In this document: positions 5,513 through 5,620 of the stretch, in pieces
How the letters are laid out: each line of letters begins with the position of its first letter
How positions within the stretch are numbered: the first letter of the stretch is position 1
Assembly: GCA_945867875.1 (NCBI GenBank)
Contig: CAMBJF010000163.1
Location: 1 to 5,620, forward strand
Length of the DNA stretch: 5,620 nt
Source: an uncultured Ruminococcus sp.
Lineage (GTDB): Bacteria > Bacillota > Clostridia > Oscillospirales > Ruminococcaceae
Direction: 5' to 3'
Notes under the pieces: model-generated
Seen by the model: the letters and a program-made list of their open reading frames with translations, nothing else
What the model was told of the DNA's origin: nothing
Database searches by the model: none
Program-made: the position numbers and the translations under genes

Positions 5513-5620
5513 CAAACAATATAAAAGCGGATAGTTTTTTCGATTTTGTTTTGTGATATTATAATATATTACGGCTTGTTCGATACGTTTTTCGGTGTTC
5601 CGTTTGAAATGCTCTACATC
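5504..5620 (-). CDS. Possible C-terminal end of an upstream gene, unidentified
   Basis: An open frame runs in from the right edge for 38 codons and stops at TGA (5504-5506), inside the first arm of the terminator stem. The other two minus frames hit stops in this stretch. The peptide (containing EKRIEQAVIYYN and ending PLLYCLSK) has a weak look of the tail of an IS3/rve-type transposase, where a helix ending in YYN is common, but it lacks the expected R-x-Q-x-K-L/SP-x-x-Y-R ending. It could be a decayed remnant or a chance open frame in A/T-rich DNA. The terminator directly over its end is the main support. Confidence 0.35.
   Translation of the reverse strand, partial: DVEHFKRNTEKRIEQAVIYYNITKQNRKNYPLLYCLSK

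Overview
The window looks like a piece of a Gram-positive clostridial (Firmicutes) chromosome, most likely from a gut or rumen Ruminococcus-like Oscillospiraceae/Lachnospiraceae. The grounds are strong AGGAGG-type ribosome binding sites, a SARP-type response regulator paired with a 7TM-type histidine kinase (a pairing familiar from these families), and a very large secreted protein with InlB-type repeats. Genus is inference from protein style; no taxonomic marker gene is present. All supported genes lie on the minus strand, so transcription runs from right to left.

Right edge (about 5504-5620): a 38-codon open frame enters from outside the window and stops inside a hairpin followed by a T-rich tract, read as a terminator for an upstream gene. 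Its identity is uncertain. Next (5376-5470) is the regulatory region of the two-component operon. It holds a near-consensus sigma-A promoter (TTGAAA-17-TAAAAT), a 7-bp direct repeat with 10-bp period over the -35 box, and a perfect 19-bp palindrome just upstream.

Two-component operon (2815-5375): a 593-aa membrane histidine kinase starting at TTG (one N-terminal TM, an extracytoplasmic beta-rich sensor, seven more TMs, then a LytS-like His_kinase/HATPase core). It overlaps by 4 nt (ATGA) a 260-aa response regulator with a receiver domain and a SARP-type winged-helix output domain. A strong rho-independent hairpin (2752-2791) closes the operon.

Left part (1-2611): the first 870 codons of a giant secreted protein that runs off the left edge. 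It has a signal peptide, a probable right-handed beta-helix, two InlB/Listeria-Bacteroides repeats, three diverged tandem repeats of about 115-125 residues that I cannot name, and the start of a charged Thr/Asp/Lys-rich segment. No stop codon interrupts this frame from its ATG to the window edge. Its own promoter region (2635-2701) is unusually structured: a good -10 box without a recognisable -35 box, two TTTGTnAC octamers exactly 11 bp apart where the -35 should be, a perfect 15-bp palindrome abutting the -10, and an 8-bp-stem hairpin in the leader.

Working model (inference): the kinase senses an extracellular cue and phosphorylates the SARP-type regulator. The regulator then activates the adjacent surface-protein promoter through the 11-bp-spaced direct repeats, the geometry known for SARP activators.
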